NCBI RefSeq assembly: GCF_013410565.1
Contig: NZ_JACCFO010000001.1
Span: forward strand, 1,922,001-1,986,000
Direction of reading: 5' to 3'
DNA: 64,000 bases
Source of the DNA: Streptomonospora nanhaiensis
Lineage (GTDB): Bacteria > Actinomycetota > Actinomycetes > Streptosporangiales > Streptosporangiaceae
Below the pieces are notes generated by a model that did not search any database, was not told where the DNA came from, and saw nothing but the letters and a program-made list of their open reading frames with translations. Positions 20,232-30,707 of this stretch are shown here, in pieces; positions within the stretch are counted from its first letter, which is position 1; each line of letters opens with the position of its first letter. Both the position numbers and the translations under genes were made by a program.

Positions 20232-20264
20232 AATAAACGGCCCGCCCGCGGTGCGGGCGGGCCG
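20232..20264 (-). terminator. Rho-independent terminator after dnaJ
   Basis: 12-bp perfect stem (CGGCCCGCCCGC with its complement, 20238-20264) and a 3-nt loop, followed on the minus strand by TTTATT. One of the few hairpins in the window with a T-rich tail. Confidence 0.75.
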
Positions 20265-20278
20265 GTGGCCGGGGGCCG

Positions 20279-21421
20279 TCAGCGGGTGAAGGTGTCGCGC
20301 AGCCGCGAGAACAGGCCGCCGCGGCCGGGGCTGAACTTGCCCGGGGGCTGGTCCTCGCCGCGCAGCTCGGCGAACTTGCGCAGCAGGTTCTCCTGCTCCT
20401 CGTCGAGCTTGGCGGGGGTCTCGACGTCGACCTGGATCATGAGGTCGCCGCGCCCGTGGTGGTCGAGGTGGCGGGTGCCCCGGCCCGGCAGCGTGATGAC
20501 GTGCCCGGAGTTGGTGCCGGGGCGGAGGTCGATCTCCTCGGTGCCGTCAAGGGTCTCGAAGGTGAACGACGCCCCCAGCGCGGCGGCGGTCATCGGCACG
20601 GTGATGGTGCAGTGCAGGTCGTCGCCGCGCCGCTCGAAGATCGGGTGCGGGCGCTGCACGATCTCCAGGAAGATGTCGCCGCGCGGGCCGCCGTTGGGTC
20701 CGACCTCGCCCTCGCCGGCCAGCTGGATCTGGGTGCCGTCCTCGACCCCCGCCGGGATCTGCACCTTGCGGGTGACCTTCTCGCGCACGCGGCCCTCGCC
20801 GGCGCAGTCGGGGCAGGGGTCGGTGATGACGGTGCCCTGGCCCGAGCACTGCGGACAGGGCCGGGTGGTCATGACCTGGCCGAGGAACGACCGGGTGACC
20901 TGGGAGACCTCGCCGCGGCCCTGGCACATGTCGCAAATCTTGCGGTGGGTGCCCTTGGCCGTGCCCTCGCCCTGGCAGGTGGTGCACAGCACCGCCGTGG
21001 GGAAGGTGACGTCCTTGGTCACGCCGAACGCGGTCTCGGCGAGGTCGAGTTCGATGCGGACCTTGATGCTGCGCCCGCGCCGCACGCGGTCGCGCGCGCC
21101 CCGCCCGCCGCCGGCCTGGCCGCCGAAGAACGCGCTCATCAGGTCGTCGAAGGGGAAGCCCGCCGCGCCGAAGCCGCCCGGGCCGCCCGCACCGCCGCCG
21201 CCGGGGGCGAACGGGTCGGCGCCCATGTCGAACATGCGGCGCTTGTTCTCGTCGGAGAGGACCTCGTAGGCCTGGGTCACTTCCTTGAAGCGCTCCTGGG
21301 TGGCGGGGTCCGGGTTGACGTCGGGGTGCAGTTCGCGGGCGAGCCGCCGGTACGCCTTCTTGATCTCGTCCTTGGAGGCGTCGCGCCGCACGCCAAGGAT
21401 CGCGTAGTAGTCTCTCGCCAC
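20279..21421 (-). CDS. dnaJ: Chaperone protein DnaJ
   Basis: 380 residues. The J domain (1-70) has [37 protein letters not shown] with the HPD motif, followed by a Gly/Phe-rich stretch (about 75-115). The central zinc domain has four CXXCXGXG repeats: [24 protein letters not shown] and CPDCAGEG. Then comes the substrate-binding C-terminal domain. DnaJ feeds substrates to DnaK and stimulates its ATPase. GTG start one nt after the hrcA stop, with GGGGCGG acting as SD. It shares the CIRCE-controlled promoter of hrcA, so heat-shock regulation by HrcA is expected. Confidence 0.96.
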   Translation of the reverse strand: MARDYYAILGVRRDASKDEIKKAYRRLARELHPDVNPDPATQERFKEVTQAYEVLSDENKRRMFDMGADPFAPGGGGAGGPGGFGAAGFPFDDLMSAFFGGQAGGGRGARDRVRRGRSIKVRIELDLAETAFGVTKDVTFPTAVLCTTCQGEGTAKGTHRKICDMCQGRGEVSQVTRSFLGQVMTTRPCPQCSGQGTVITDPCPDCAGEGRVREKVTRKVQIPAGVEDGTQIQLAGEGEVGPNGGPRGDIFLEIVQRPHPIFERRGDDLHCTITVPMTAAALGASFTFETLDGTEEIDLRPGTNSGHVITLPGRGTRHLDHHGRGDLMIQVDVETPAKLDEEQENLLRKFAELRGEDQPPGKFSPGRGGLFSRLRDTFTR

Positions 21422-22435
21422 TTACCGCCCCGCAAGTATCTGTCCGAGGTACCGAGCCACAGCGCGTACCGCTCCCATCGTTCCTGGGTAATCCATCCGG
21501 GTCGGACCCACCACACCGAGCTTGGCGAGCGGCTGGTCGCCGATGCCGTAGCCCGCCGACACGATCGATGTGGACTTGAAGCCCTCGTGCGAGTTCTCAG
21601 CGCCGATGCGCACCGTCAGCATGGGGGCGTCGCCCATCTCCCCCAGCAAACGGAGCAGGACGACGTTTTCTTCCAGGGCCTCCAGCACGTCGCGCAGGCT
21701 GGCCGAGAAGTCCATCGCGGCGAGGTTGGCCGTGCCCCCGAGGACGATCTTCTCGTCGTGGCGTTCGACCAGGCTCTCCAGCAGCACCGACAGCACGGCC
21801 GCCGCCAGCGGGCGGTCGTCGGGCGGGAGCTGGGCGGGGAGGTCCTCGACGGCCACGGGGACGTCGGTGAGCCACTTGCCGACCAGCGCCCGGTTGAGCA
21901 TCTGGCGCAGGGTCTCGACCGCGTCGCCGCCGACGCGGTCGAGGCCGTCGATCACCCGCTGCTCCACCCGGCCGGTGTCGGTGATCAGCACCATCATCAC
22001 ACGCTGGGCCGCCAGCGGCACGAGTTCGACGTGCTGCACGGCGGAACGGGTGAGGGAGGGGTACTGGACCACGGCGACCTGCCGGGTGAGCTGCGCCAGC
22101 AGCCGCACCGTGCGGGCCACGATCTCGTCGAGGTCGACGGCGCCGCCGAGGAAGGTCTCGATGGCGCGGCGCTCGGCGCTCGACAGCGGCTTGACGGTGG
22201 ACAGCCGGTCGACGAAGAGGCGGTAGCCCTTGTCGGTGGGCACCCGCCCGGCGCTGGTGTGCGGCTGGGTGATGTAGCCCTCCTCCTCCAGCGCCACCAT
22301 GTCGTTGCGGATGGTCGCGGGAGAGACGCCAAGGGTATGGCGGTCGGCGAGGGCCTTGGAGCCCACGGGCTCCTTGGTCGCCACGTAGTCCTCGACGATG
22401 GCACGAAGCACCGCGAGCTTGCGGTCGTCAAGCAC
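21422..22435 (-). CDS. hrcA: Heat-inducible transcription repressor HrcA
   Basis: 337 residues from GTG 22435, which follows AGGAGGTGAGCGC; the ATG 18 nt further up would lie inside the CIRCE element. N-terminal winged helix: [54 protein letters not shown], then [18 protein letters not shown]. The GAF-like C-terminal domain ends with [25 protein letters not shown]. HrcA represses class I heat-shock genes by binding CIRCE. A recognisable CIRCE lies right before the gene, so it autoregulates hrcA-dnaJ. Confidence 0.96.
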   Translation of the reverse strand: MLDDRKLAVLRAIVEDYVATKEPVGSKALADRHTLGVSPATIRNDMVALEEEGYITQPHTSAGRVPTDKGYRLFVDRLSTVKPLSSAERRAIETFLGGAVDLDEIVARTVRLLAQLTRQVAVVQYPSLTRSAVQHVELVPLAAQRVMMVLITDTGRVEQRVIDGLDRVGGDAVETLRQMLNRALVGKWLTDVPVAVEDLPAQLPPDDRPLAAAVLSVLLESLVERHDEKIVLGGTANLAAMDFSASLRDVLEALEENVVLLRLLGEMGDAPMLTVRIGAENSHEGFKSTSIVSAGYGIGDQPLAKLGVVGPTRMDYPGTMGAVRAVARYLGQILAGR

Positions 22436-22446
22436 GCGCTCACCTC

Positions 22447-22473
22447 CTGGCACTCCATGGTCCTAAGTGCTAA
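22447..22473 (-). promoter_or_regulatory. CIRCE operator of hrcA-dnaJ
   Basis: CTGGCACTC - 9 bp - AAGTGCTAA, compared with the consensus TTAGCACTC-N9-GAGTGCTAA. The half-sites match at 7 and 8 of 9 positions and the spacing is exact. It lies 12 bp before the hrcA start, overlapping the leader. Confidence 0.85.
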
Positions 22474-22697
22474 TTCTATGCCGTTGCGCAAGGTCGGCGC
22501 GGAACGGGCACCGCGAGGGCGGGCGCCCGGGCGCACCGCGCGACGCGCCCGGGCGCGGGAGCCGGGCCAGCGCAGCCCCTCTTTCCCCGCACACGGGGTC
22601 CTGACCAGGCCGGGGACCGGCGCGCGGCCCCGCCGCGTGCCGCGCGGCCGCGGCGCGGACCCGGGTGGGAACGCACCGCGCCGCTACAATCCCCGCC

Positions 22698-23537
22698 GTG
22701 CATACCGACTCGGGCAAGAGGTACGGCCGCGACGTCCTGGCCGGTGACTGGCGCCGGCCCCGCAAGGGCGCCGTGCGCGAGGTCCCCCTGGAGCACGGCC
22801 TGGTGCTGGAGTCCGCCGACGAGGGGTTCTGCGGCGCGGTGGTGGGCTGGGACAAGCGCACCGTCACGCTGGAGGACCGCAACGGCCGGCACCGGGTGTT
22901 CGACCTGGAGCCGGCGGCGTTCCTGGTCGACGGTACCCCCGTCACGGCGGTGCGGCCCGCGGCGGCGCCCGCGGGGCCGCTGCGCAGCGCCTCGGGTTCG
23001 GTGGCGGTGCGCGGCGCGCGCTCCAAGGTGGCCCGGGAGAGCCGGATCTACGTGGAGGGCGTGCACGACGCCGAACTGGTCGAGAGGATCTGGGGCCACG
23101 ACCTGCGGGTCGAGGGCGTGGTGGTGGAGTACCTGGAGGGCGTGGACCACCTGCCCGACATCGTCGCGGAGTTCGGCCCGGGGCCGGAGCGGCGGCTGGG
23201 CGTGCTGGTCGACCACCTGGTGCCGGGATCCAAGGAGAGCCGCATCGCCGAGCGGGTGCGCTCGCCGCACGTGCTGGTCACCGGGCACCCGTTCGTCGAC
23301 ATCTGGCAGGCCGTCAAGCCCTCGGTGCTGGGGTTCGCCGCCTGGCCGGAGGTCCCCAGGGGCGTGCCGTGGAAGGAGGGGGTGCTCCGGGCGCTGGGCA
23401 GCTCGGAGGAGCCCGGCGAGGCCTGGCGGCGCATCCTCGCCTCGGTGCGCTCCTACGCCGACCTGGAGCCGGAGCTGCTGGGACGCGTCGAGGAGATCAT
23501 CGACTTCGTCACCGCGCCGCAGGGGGTGCAAGACTAG
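22698..23537 (+). CDS. DUF3097 family protein
   Basis: 279 residues from GTG 22698. A TACAAT -10 box at 22685-22690 leaves only 7 nt before the GTG, so the message is probably leaderless; there is no SD. Recognised as the actinobacterial DUF3097 family by RYGRDVLAGDWRRPRKGAVREVP, ESRIYVEGVHDAELVERIWGHDLRVEGVVVEYLEGVDHL and LGVLVDHLVPGSKESRIAERV, followed by HVLVTGHPFVDIWQAVKP. The central block looks like a Toprim-type fold (EGVHDAE...LVDHL), but its function is not established. Divergent from hrcA. Confidence 0.85.
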   Translation: MHTDSGKRYGRDVLAGDWRRPRKGAVREVPLEHGLVLESADEGFCGAVVGWDKRTVTLEDRNGRHRVFDLEPAAFLVDGTPVTAVRPAAAPAGPLRSASGSVAVRGARSKVARESRIYVEGVHDAELVERIWGHDLRVEGVVVEYLEGVDHLPDIVAEFGPGPERRLGVLVDHLVPGSKESRIAERVRSPHVLVTGHPFVDIWQAVKPSVLGFAAWPEVPRGVPWKEGVLRALGSSEEPGEAWRRILASVRSYADLEPELLGRVEEIIDFVTAPQGVQD

Positions 23538-23636
23538 GCTCGTCCGGAAGGACAGGGTGCCCGCCGCGGCGACGCGCGGCGACCCGCCGGATGCCGGACG
23601 GCAATCGGCCCAACGCAATCGGCACAGCCAAGGGAC

Positions 23637-24767
23637 ATGATGAGCGAGACCCCGCCCAACCGACCCCAGCCCCAGGACCAGGAGGGGCCCTCCGCTGACC
23701 AGCCGGCCTCGGGCCGCGCGCCCTCTGACGGCCGGCCCGGCGGCGGTGAGCCGGGGTACGCCCAGCCCGGATACGGCCAGCCCTCGGGCGGGCAGCCGGC
23801 CTACGGCCAGCCGAGCGGCGGGCAGCCCGGATACGGCCGGCCGTCGGGCGGCCGGCCCGGATACGGCCAGGACCCCTACCAGCAGCAACCGCAGCAGCAG
23901 CCCTACCAGCAGCCCCAGCCCGGATACGGACAGCCCACCGGGGGCCGGCCCGCCTACGGCGGGCAGCCCTACCAGCAGCCCCAGCCGGGGTACGGCCAGC
24001 CCGGATACGGACAGCCCACCGGGGAGCAGCCGGGCTACGGCCGGCCGTCGGGCGGGCAGCCCGGATACGGCCAGGACCCCTACCAGCAGCCGCCGCAGCA
24101 GGGCTACGGGCAGCAGCCCCAGCCCGGATACGGACAGCCCACCGGGGAGCAGCCGGGCTACGGCCAGCCGAGCGGCGGCCAGCCCGCCTACGGCCAGCCG
24201 AGCGGCGGGCAGCCGGGCTACGGCCAGCCCACCGGGGGCCAGCCCGCCTACGGGCAGCAGCCGGGCGCGCAGCAGCCCCAGCAGGGCTACGCCGCCGCGC
24301 CGCAGGACGCCCAGCAGGCGCAGCAGCCGTTCCCCGGTCCGCCCGGCCACCCGGTGCAGCAGCCGGGGCAGCCCTACCCCCAGCAGGGCTACGGCCAGCC
24401 CGGCGGGCCCGCGGCCGCCGACGACCCCACCTGGGCGATGATCGCCCACCTGTCGGGCGTGATCCTGTCGTGCTTCGGCTGGGTGCCCGCCCTCGTGGTG
24501 TACGCGGTGAAGCGCACCCACTCCTCCTTCGTCCGCCACCACGCCGGCGAGGCGCTGAACTTCCAGCTCAGCCTGCTCATCCCCTACTTCGTGGCATGGG
24601 CGGTGTTCCTCGGGCTGGGGATCTTCAGCCCCGACCTCTCCTGGATCGGCTCGGTGCTGATCGCCCTGATCTGGGTCGCCTCCATCGTCCTGGGGGCCCT
24701 GGCGGCGCTGGCCGCCAACCGCGGCACCTGGTACCGCTACCCGGTGTCCATCCGCATGGTGAAGTGA
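23637..24767 (+). CDS. DUF4870 membrane protein with a long PGYGQP-repeat N terminus
   Basis: 376 residues; a second ATG lies directly after the first, and AAGGGAC precedes them. Residues ~35-260 are low-complexity Gln/Gly/Pro/Tyr repeats of the type [11 protein letters not shown]. The C-terminal ~115 residues are the DUF4870 domain: [48 protein letters not shown] and a final pair of helices ending in [12 protein letters not shown], giving three or four membrane helices. The repeats are probably a disordered cytoplasmic tail; similar QGY-rich tails occur in other actinomycete membrane proteins. Function unknown. Paralogous to the next gene. Confidence 0.85.
   Translation: MMSETPPNRPQPQDQEGPSADQPASGRAPSDGRPGGGEPGYAQPGYGQPSGGQPAYGQPSGGQPGYGRPSGGRPGYGQDPYQQQPQQQPYQQPQPGYGQPTGGRPAYGGQPYQQPQPGYGQPGYGQPTGEQPGYGRPSGGQPGYGQDPYQQPPQQGYGQQPQPGYGQPTGEQPGYGQPSGGQPAYGQPSGGQPGYGQPTGGQPAYGQQPGAQQPQQGYAAAPQDAQQAQQPFPGPPGHPVQQPGQPYPQQGYGQPGGPAAADDPTWAMIAHLSGVILSCFGWVPALVVYAVKRTHSSFVRHHAGEALNFQLSLLIPYFVAWAVFLGLGIFSPDLSWIGSVLIALIWVASIVLGALAALAANRGTWYRYPVSIRMVK
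23746..24290 (+). repeat. In-frame tandem repeats coding for [11 protein letters not shown]-like units
   Basis: Short imperfect units of about 21-36 bp with the shared core GGATACGGCCAGCC / GGCTACGGCCAGCC recur many times in one reading frame of the DUF4870 gene. The array is coding and could expand or contract by slippage. Confidence 0.8.
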
Positions 24768-24864
24768 CACAGTGAGTACGGGGGCGTGACCGGCCCCGGC
24801 GGGTCGGACCGCGATCCGCCCCGCCGCCGGCCGGAACCCCGGGGGCCGGGGCGCCGTCTCACCC

Positions 24865-24914
24865 GCAGGGGCCTGTCGGCGGCCGGCGCTCCCCCGCCGA
24901 CGCAGGGCCCCTGC
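24865..24914 (+). terminator. Hairpin between the two DUF4870 genes
   Basis: Outer arms GCAGGGGCC (24865-24873) and GGCCCCTGC (24906-24914) and inner arms TCGGCGG / CCGCCGA (24876-24882, 24894-24900). No T tract. A terminator or mRNA-stabilising structure 80 bp before the second gene. Confidence 0.5.
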
Positions 24915-24994
24915 CGCGCGGGCGCGGTCCCCGGCGCCCGCGGCAGGGCGCTCCCCCGGGCCCAGCCCCGGGGGCCGATCCGACAGAGGAGATC

Positions 24995-25561
24995 ATGAGC
25001 TACCCACCTCAGCCGAACCCCCCGTACGACGGGCAGGGCGGCGGACACCAGAACTACCCCGGCGGCTACGGGCCCCCTCCCGGCGTCGACCCCAACTACG
25101 GCTACCAGTCGGGGCCCCAGCAGGGCTACGGCGCCGGTCACCAGCAGGGCTACGGCCCGGGCGCGCAGGGCGGCTACGGGGCCGGCCAGCAGGGCGGCTA
25201 CGGCCGGCACCTCCCGGCGCCGATGGGCCAGTACGGGCCCGTCTCGTCGGAGGACCGCACGATGGCCCTGGTGGCCCACCTCGGCGGCGTCTTCACCGGA
25301 TTCCTGCTGCCGCTGGTGCTCTACTTCGTGAAGAAGGACGAGTCGGCGTTCGTGCGGCACCACTCCGCGCAGGCGTTCAACTTCCAGATGACCATGTTCA
25401 TCGGCGTCGTCGTCTCATGCGTGCTGATGTTCGTCATCATCGGGTTCGTGACCATCTTCATCATCCCGATCCTGGTCATCGTCTTCGGCATCATCGCCGC
25501 CATGAAGGCCAACCAGGGCGAGTGGTACAAGTACCCGATGACCATCCCGATGCTGAAGTAG
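24995..25561 (+). CDS. DUF4870 membrane protein (paralogue of the upstream gene)
   Basis: 188 residues from ATG 24995 with GAGGAG 5 nt upstream. The N-terminal ~80 residues are Gly/Gln/Tyr/Pro-rich (GYGAGHQQGYGPG type), shorter than in the neighbour. The DUF4870 domain follows: RTMALVAHLGGVFTGFLLPLVLYFVKK, FVRHHSAQAFNFQMTMFIG, two strongly hydrophobic helices and the ending GEWYKYPMTIPMLK. The match to the upstream protein over the whole domain indicates tandem duplication. Function unknown; a small integral membrane protein with a disordered tail. Confidence 0.87.
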   Translation: MSYPPQPNPPYDGQGGGHQNYPGGYGPPPGVDPNYGYQSGPQQGYGAGHQQGYGPGAQGGYGAGQQGGYGRHLPAPMGQYGPVSSEDRTMALVAHLGGVFTGFLLPLVLYFVKKDESAFVRHHSAQAFNFQMTMFIGVVVSCVLMFVIIGFVTIFIIPILVIVFGIIAAMKANQGEWYKYPMTIPMLK

Positions 25562-25609
25562 CCGGCCGCCTCGCCGAACGGGAGGGAGCCGGGGCCGGGG
25601 GCGCGCCGC

Positions 25610-26842
25610 TCAGGTGAGGTCGCGCACCACGGCATCGGCCAGCAGGCGGCCGCGCCGGGTGAGAACGGCGCGGCCGTCGGCGTGTGCGGCGGGTTCGAGC
25701 AGGCCGTCGGCGACCGCGCGGGCCGCGGCCGCGCGGCCGTCGGCGTCGAGCAGGTCCAGCGGGCACCCCTCGGCGATGCGCAGTTCCAGCAGTATCCGCT
25801 CGAACCGCCGGTCGGCGTCGTCCAGCACCTCGCGGGCCTGGCCGGGCGAGGCGCCCTCGGCCAGCCGGGCGGCGTAGGCGGCGGGGTGCTTGACGTTCCA
25901 CCACCGGGTGCCGCCGACGTGGCTGTGGGCGCCCGGCCCAACGCCCCACCAGTCGCCGCCGGTCCAGTAGAGCCGGTTGTGTCGGCTGCGCGCCGCCGCG
26001 CCGCGCGCCCAGTTGGACACCTCGTAGGCACTGAGCCCGGCGGCGGTGAGGATGTCGTCGGCCATGAGGTAGCGGTCGGCGAGCACGTCGTCGTCGGGCG
26101 CGGGAAGCTCGCCGCGGCGCACGCGCGCGGCCAGCCGGGTGCCCTCCTCCACGATCAGGGAGTAGGCCGAGACGTGGTCGACCCCGGCGTCGACGGCGGC
26201 GTGCAGGGACTCCTTCCAGTCGGCGTCGGACTCCCCCGGCGTGCCGTAGATGAGGTCCAGGTTGACGTGCTCGAACCCGGCCGCGCGCGCCCATGCGGCG
26301 CACTGCTGGGGGCGGCCGGGGGTGTGGGCGCGGTCCAGCACCGCCAGGACGTGCCGGCGGGCGCTCTGCATGCCGAAGGAGACGCGGGTGAGGCCCTGCT
26401 CGCGCAGCCGGGCCAGGACGCCGGGGTCGACGGTCTCGGGGTTGGCCTCGGTGGTGACCTCGGCGCCGGGGCGCAGCCCGAACTCGGCGTCGATGGCGGC
26501 CAGGACGCGGCCCAGGTCCTCGGGCGGCAGGAGGGTGGGGGTGCCGCCGCCGAAGAAGACGGTGTCGACGGGGATGTCGGCGGTGCCCAGGACGCGGCGG
26601 GCCAGGCGGACCTCGGCCACGGCGAGGTCGGCGTAGCCCTCGCGGGTGACGGCGGCCGCGCCGTCGCGGGAGCGCAGCTCGGCAGCGGTGTAGGTGTTGA
26701 AGTCGCAGTAGCCGCAGCGGGTGGCGCAGAAGGGCACGTGCACGTAGAAGCCGAACGGGCGGGTGCCGACGCCCTCGGTGGCGGTGCGCGGCAGGGCGCC
26801 GTCGGCGGGGACGGGCTCGCCGTCGAGAGGCACGGAAGGCAT
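25610..26842 (-). CDS. hemW: Radical SAM heme chaperone HemW
   Basis: 410 residues. Radical SAM cluster motif CX3CX2C at Cys39, Cys43 and Cys46 (PFCATRCGYCDF), then FFGGGTPTLLPPEDL, TTEANPETVDPGVLARLREQGLTRVSFGMQSARR and YGTPGESDADWKES. The C-terminal HemN-like domain has GDWWGVGPGAHSHVGGTRWWNVKHP. HemW binds heme and is thought to insert it into respiratory proteins; it is not a coproporphyrinogen oxidase despite the older name. The hrcA-dnaJ-hemW neighbourhood is common in bacteria, but here hemW is on the same strand only after several plus-strand genes. Confidence 0.93.
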   Translation of the reverse strand: MPSVPLDGEPVPADGALPRTATEGVGTRPFGFYVHVPFCATRCGYCDFNTYTAAELRSRDGAAAVTREGYADLAVAEVRLARRVLGTADIPVDTVFFGGGTPTLLPPEDLGRVLAAIDAEFGLRPGAEVTTEANPETVDPGVLARLREQGLTRVSFGMQSARRHVLAVLDRAHTPGRPQQCAAWARAAGFEHVNLDLIYGTPGESDADWKESLHAAVDAGVDHVSAYSLIVEEGTRLAARVRRGELPAPDDDVLADRYLMADDILTAAGLSAYEVSNWARGAAARSRHNRLYWTGGDWWGVGPGAHSHVGGTRWWNVKHPAAYAARLAEGASPGQAREVLDDADRRFERILLELRIAEGCPLDLLDADGRAAAARAVADGLLEPAAHADGRAVLTRRGRLLADAVVRDLT

Positions 26843-26902
26843 GTACCCAGTGTCGGTGATGGCGCCGGGTGGACGCGCCTATGGCCTCGGCGGGCCGGCG
26901 CC

Positions 26903-27550
26903 TCAGCGGGCCAGGGCGCGCTCCAGGTGGGCGGCGATGTTGCCCCATTCGGCGGCCCGGCCGGGCAGGGCGGCGATGCGGCGGACCGTGCCGAGGTCGC
27001 GGTCGCGCTTGGCGGCGAACCCGGCGGCGATGGTGATGCCGTGGTCGGGGCGGTGCAGCACCCGGACCTCGTCGCCGGCGGCCAGGGTGCCCTCGACGGT
27101 CACGCGCAGGTAGACGCCGGTGCGGCCCTCCTGGGTGAAGGTGCGCACCCAGCCGGACTCCGCCATCCAGGCCTGGAACACGCCGCAGGGGGTGCGGGGC
27201 AGGACGGCCTCGAACTCGGCGGTGCCCACGGCCCAGCGCTCGCCGATGAGGACGGAGTGCAGGTCGACGCCCTCGGTGGTGAGGTTCTCGCCGAAGACGC
27301 CGTCGCGCAGCGGGCGGCCCAGCCGCTCCTGCCAGCGGTCGAGGTCCTCGCGGGAGTAGGCGTAGACGGCCTGGTCGGCGCCGCCGTGGTGCTCGGTGTC
27401 GGCCTGCTGGTCGCCGGCCAGGCCCAGCCGGCCGGCCGCGACGGGGCCCTCGGCGGGGCGCTTGTCGATGGCGGTGCGCTTGAGGCGTCCGGCCCAGTCG
27501 GCGGAGACGGCGCGGCCGGTGTTGACGGATCGCACGACGCTGGTGGGCAT
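26903..27550 (-). CDS. MOSC domain-containing protein (YiiM-like)
   Basis: 215 residues from ATG 27550; longer in-frame sequence to 27679 overlaps the 3' end of the lacI gene and is Pro/Arg-rich noise. Features of MOSC proteins: VRSVNTGRAVSADWAGRLKRTAI, GRLGLAGDQQADTEHHGGADQAVYAYSREDLDRW, FGENLTTEGVDLHSVLIGERWAVG and the conserved Cys of LPRTPCGVF. MOSC domains carry sulphur in molybdenum-cofactor sulphurases, and YiiM-type members reduce 6-hydroxylaminopurine. The exact substrate here is unknown. No clear SD. Confidence 0.87.
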   Translation of the reverse strand: MPTSVVRSVNTGRAVSADWAGRLKRTAIDKRPAEGPVAAGRLGLAGDQQADTEHHGGADQAVYAYSREDLDRWQERLGRPLRDGVFGENLTTEGVDLHSVLIGERWAVGTAEFEAVLPRTPCGVFQAWMAESGWVRTFTQEGRTGVYLRVTVEGTLAAGDEVRVLHRPDHGITIAAGFAAKRDRDLGTVRRIAALPGRAAEWGNIAAHLERALAR

Positions 27551-27620
27551 GGGCGAAGGATAGCCCAGCGGAGCCGGCCCGCCCGGGGCCGCGCCCCGGG
27601 CGGGGCGCGGGGACGCGGGG

Positions 27621-28655
27621 TCAGGACGCGGTGGCGTGGCCGAGGGGTGCCTTGCGCGGGGCCGCGGCCGTGGAGCCACGCACCACCAGTTCGGGGTCGA
27701 ACAGGTACTCGGTGCGGGCCACCGGGTGGCCGGCGATCTCGTCGCACAGGCTGCGCACGGCGGCGACGGCCATGGCGTGCACGGGCTGGCGCACGGTGGT
27801 CAGCGGGGGGTCGGTGAAGGCGATGAGCTGGGAGTCGTCGTAGCCCACCACCGAGAAGTCGCCGGGCACCGACAGCCCCTGCTGGCGCGCGGCGCGCACC
27901 GCGCCCAGCGCCATGAGGTCGGAGCCGCAGACGATCGCGGTGACCCCGCGCCGCAGCAGGAGCTGGGCCGCGGCGTGCCCGCCCTCGACACCGAACTGCG
28001 ACAGCTCCACCAGTGCCTCGCCGTCGAGCCCGTGCGCGGCCATGGCCTCGCGGTAGCCGGCCAGCTTGCGCTGCACCGGGACGTAGCGCTCGGGGCCGCT
28101 GGCGAACCCGATGCGGGTGTGGCCGAGTTCGGCGAGGTGGTTGACCGCCAGGCGGCCGGCCTCGCGGTCGTCGCAGGAGACGAACGCGGCGGGGACCTCC
28201 TCGGCGTAGCCGTTGACCAGCACGATGGGCAGCTTCTGGGAGATCAGCCGGTGGTAGCGGCCGTGGTCGGCGGTGGTGTCGGCGTGCAGGCCCGAGACGA
28301 AGATGATGCCCGAGACGTTGCGCTCCAGCAGGAGTTCGACGTACTCGTCCTCGACGATGCCGCCGAGGGGCCGGGTGCACAGCACCGGGGTGTAGCCCTG
28401 CCGGGCCAGGGCGCCCTCGGCCGCCTGGGCGAACATGGGGAACACCGGGTTCTCCAACTCGGGCACGACCATGCCCACCAGGCCGGCGGAGCGCCGGCGC
28501 AGGCGTTCGGGGCGCTCGTAGCCCAGGACGTCGAGCGCCGTGAGCACGGCGGAGCGCGTCTCGGCGCCGACCCCGGGTTTGTTGTTGAGGACCCGGGAGA
28601 CGGTCGCCTCGCTCACCTCCGCATGGCGGGCTACATCGGACAAGCGTGGACCCAT
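27621..28655 (-). CDS. LacI-family repressor of the alpha-glucosidase/maltose genes
   Basis: 344 residues. N-terminal LacI helix-turn-helix and hinge: RLSDVARHAEVSEATVSRVLNNKPGVGAETRSAVLTALDVLGY. The periplasmic-binding-protein-like effector domain includes GMVVPELENPVFPMFAQAAEGAL, HLAELGHTRIGFASGPE, ICGSDLMALGAVRAARQQGLSVPGDFSVVGYDD and PPLTTVRQPVHAMAVAAV. A TAGAGT box (28667-28662) ends 6 nt before the ATG, suggesting a leaderless message. Divergent from aglA-malEFG, so it is the likely repressor of that locus, like MalR/AglR in Streptomyces. Candidate sites lie in the shared intergenic region and before malE. Confidence 0.9.
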   Translation of the reverse strand: MGPRLSDVARHAEVSEATVSRVLNNKPGVGAETRSAVLTALDVLGYERPERLRRRSAGLVGMVVPELENPVFPMFAQAAEGALARQGYTPVLCTRPLGGIVEDEYVELLLERNVSGIIFVSGLHADTTADHGRYHRLISQKLPIVLVNGYAEEVPAAFVSCDDREAGRLAVNHLAELGHTRIGFASGPERYVPVQRKLAGYREAMAAHGLDGEALVELSQFGVEGGHAAAQLLLRRGVTAIVCGSDLMALGAVRAARQQGLSVPGDFSVVGYDDSQLIAFTDPPLTTVRQPVHAMAVAAVRSLCDEIAGHPVARTEYLFDPELVVRGSTAAAPRKAPLGHATAS

Positions 28656-28687
28656 GCGTGCACTCTAATGGAGCCGCGCGCCGTCTT

Positions 28688-28726
28688 TTGCGCAATGCAC
28701 CGGTAACCTTGCGCAAGAACTTTCAG
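28688..28726 (+). promoter_or_regulatory. LacI-type operators in the lacI/aglA intergenic region
   Basis: TTGCGCAA (28688-28695), CTTGCGCAAG (28708-28717) and GCAAGAACTTTCAG (28713-28726). The last shares GCAAG-NN-CTTTCAG with the site before malE. LacI-family MalR sites in Streptomyces are also built from CTTGCA-type repeats. Confidence 0.6.
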
Positions 28727-28838
28727 CGAGTACCCGTGCGCGCGGCACGGCCGGAGGCGGCCGTGCGGCGGTCCGAGGCAGCGCCGGCACCGCACCGGCC
28801 TGCGCATCCCACAACGGCGGTTGGAGGACCGAGTACCC

Positions 28839-30485
<1,647 letters not shown>

Positions 30486-30505
30486 CGGCCGGTCCTCGCG
30501 GGTGA

Positions 30506-30535
30506 GGGCGGTCCGGCGGGTGCGCCGGGCCGCCC
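30506..30535 (+). terminator. Hairpin after aglA
   Basis: GGGCGG-T-CCGG (30506-30516) pairs with CCGG-G-CCGCCC (30525-30535) around an 8-nt loop. Probably a partial terminator; malE has its own promoter downstream. Confidence 0.5.
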
Positions 30536-30594
30536 TTGGCGTGTTGGGCGGGCCCCGGGTTTCCGCCGTGTTTCCACATCGTGACGGCGAATTT

Positions 30595-30633
30595 CTGCAA
30601 GGCCTTTCAGTTCCTGCAAACTCTTGCTAACGT
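30595..30633 (+). promoter_or_regulatory. malE promoter with LacI-type operators
   Basis: Near-palindrome CTGCAAGGCCTTTCAG (30595-30610) and GCAA-N4-TTGC (30616-30627) overlap a promoter with TTTCAG (30605-30610), a 17-bp spacer and an extended -10 TGC-TAACGT (30628-30633). GCAAG-NN-CTTTCAG also occurs before aglA. Confidence 0.65.
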
Positions 30634-30707
30634 CGCTGCACCTTCACCTTCCGACAGCCGGGACTACAACGGGGGCGTCCTGCGGCTCGGTCCAACAAGG
30701 GAGTGAC

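Noticed and set aside
23746-24290. Regularly repeated units that could recall a CRISPR array.
   Set aside because: Units vary in length, have no unique spacers and are in frame in a membrane-protein gene.
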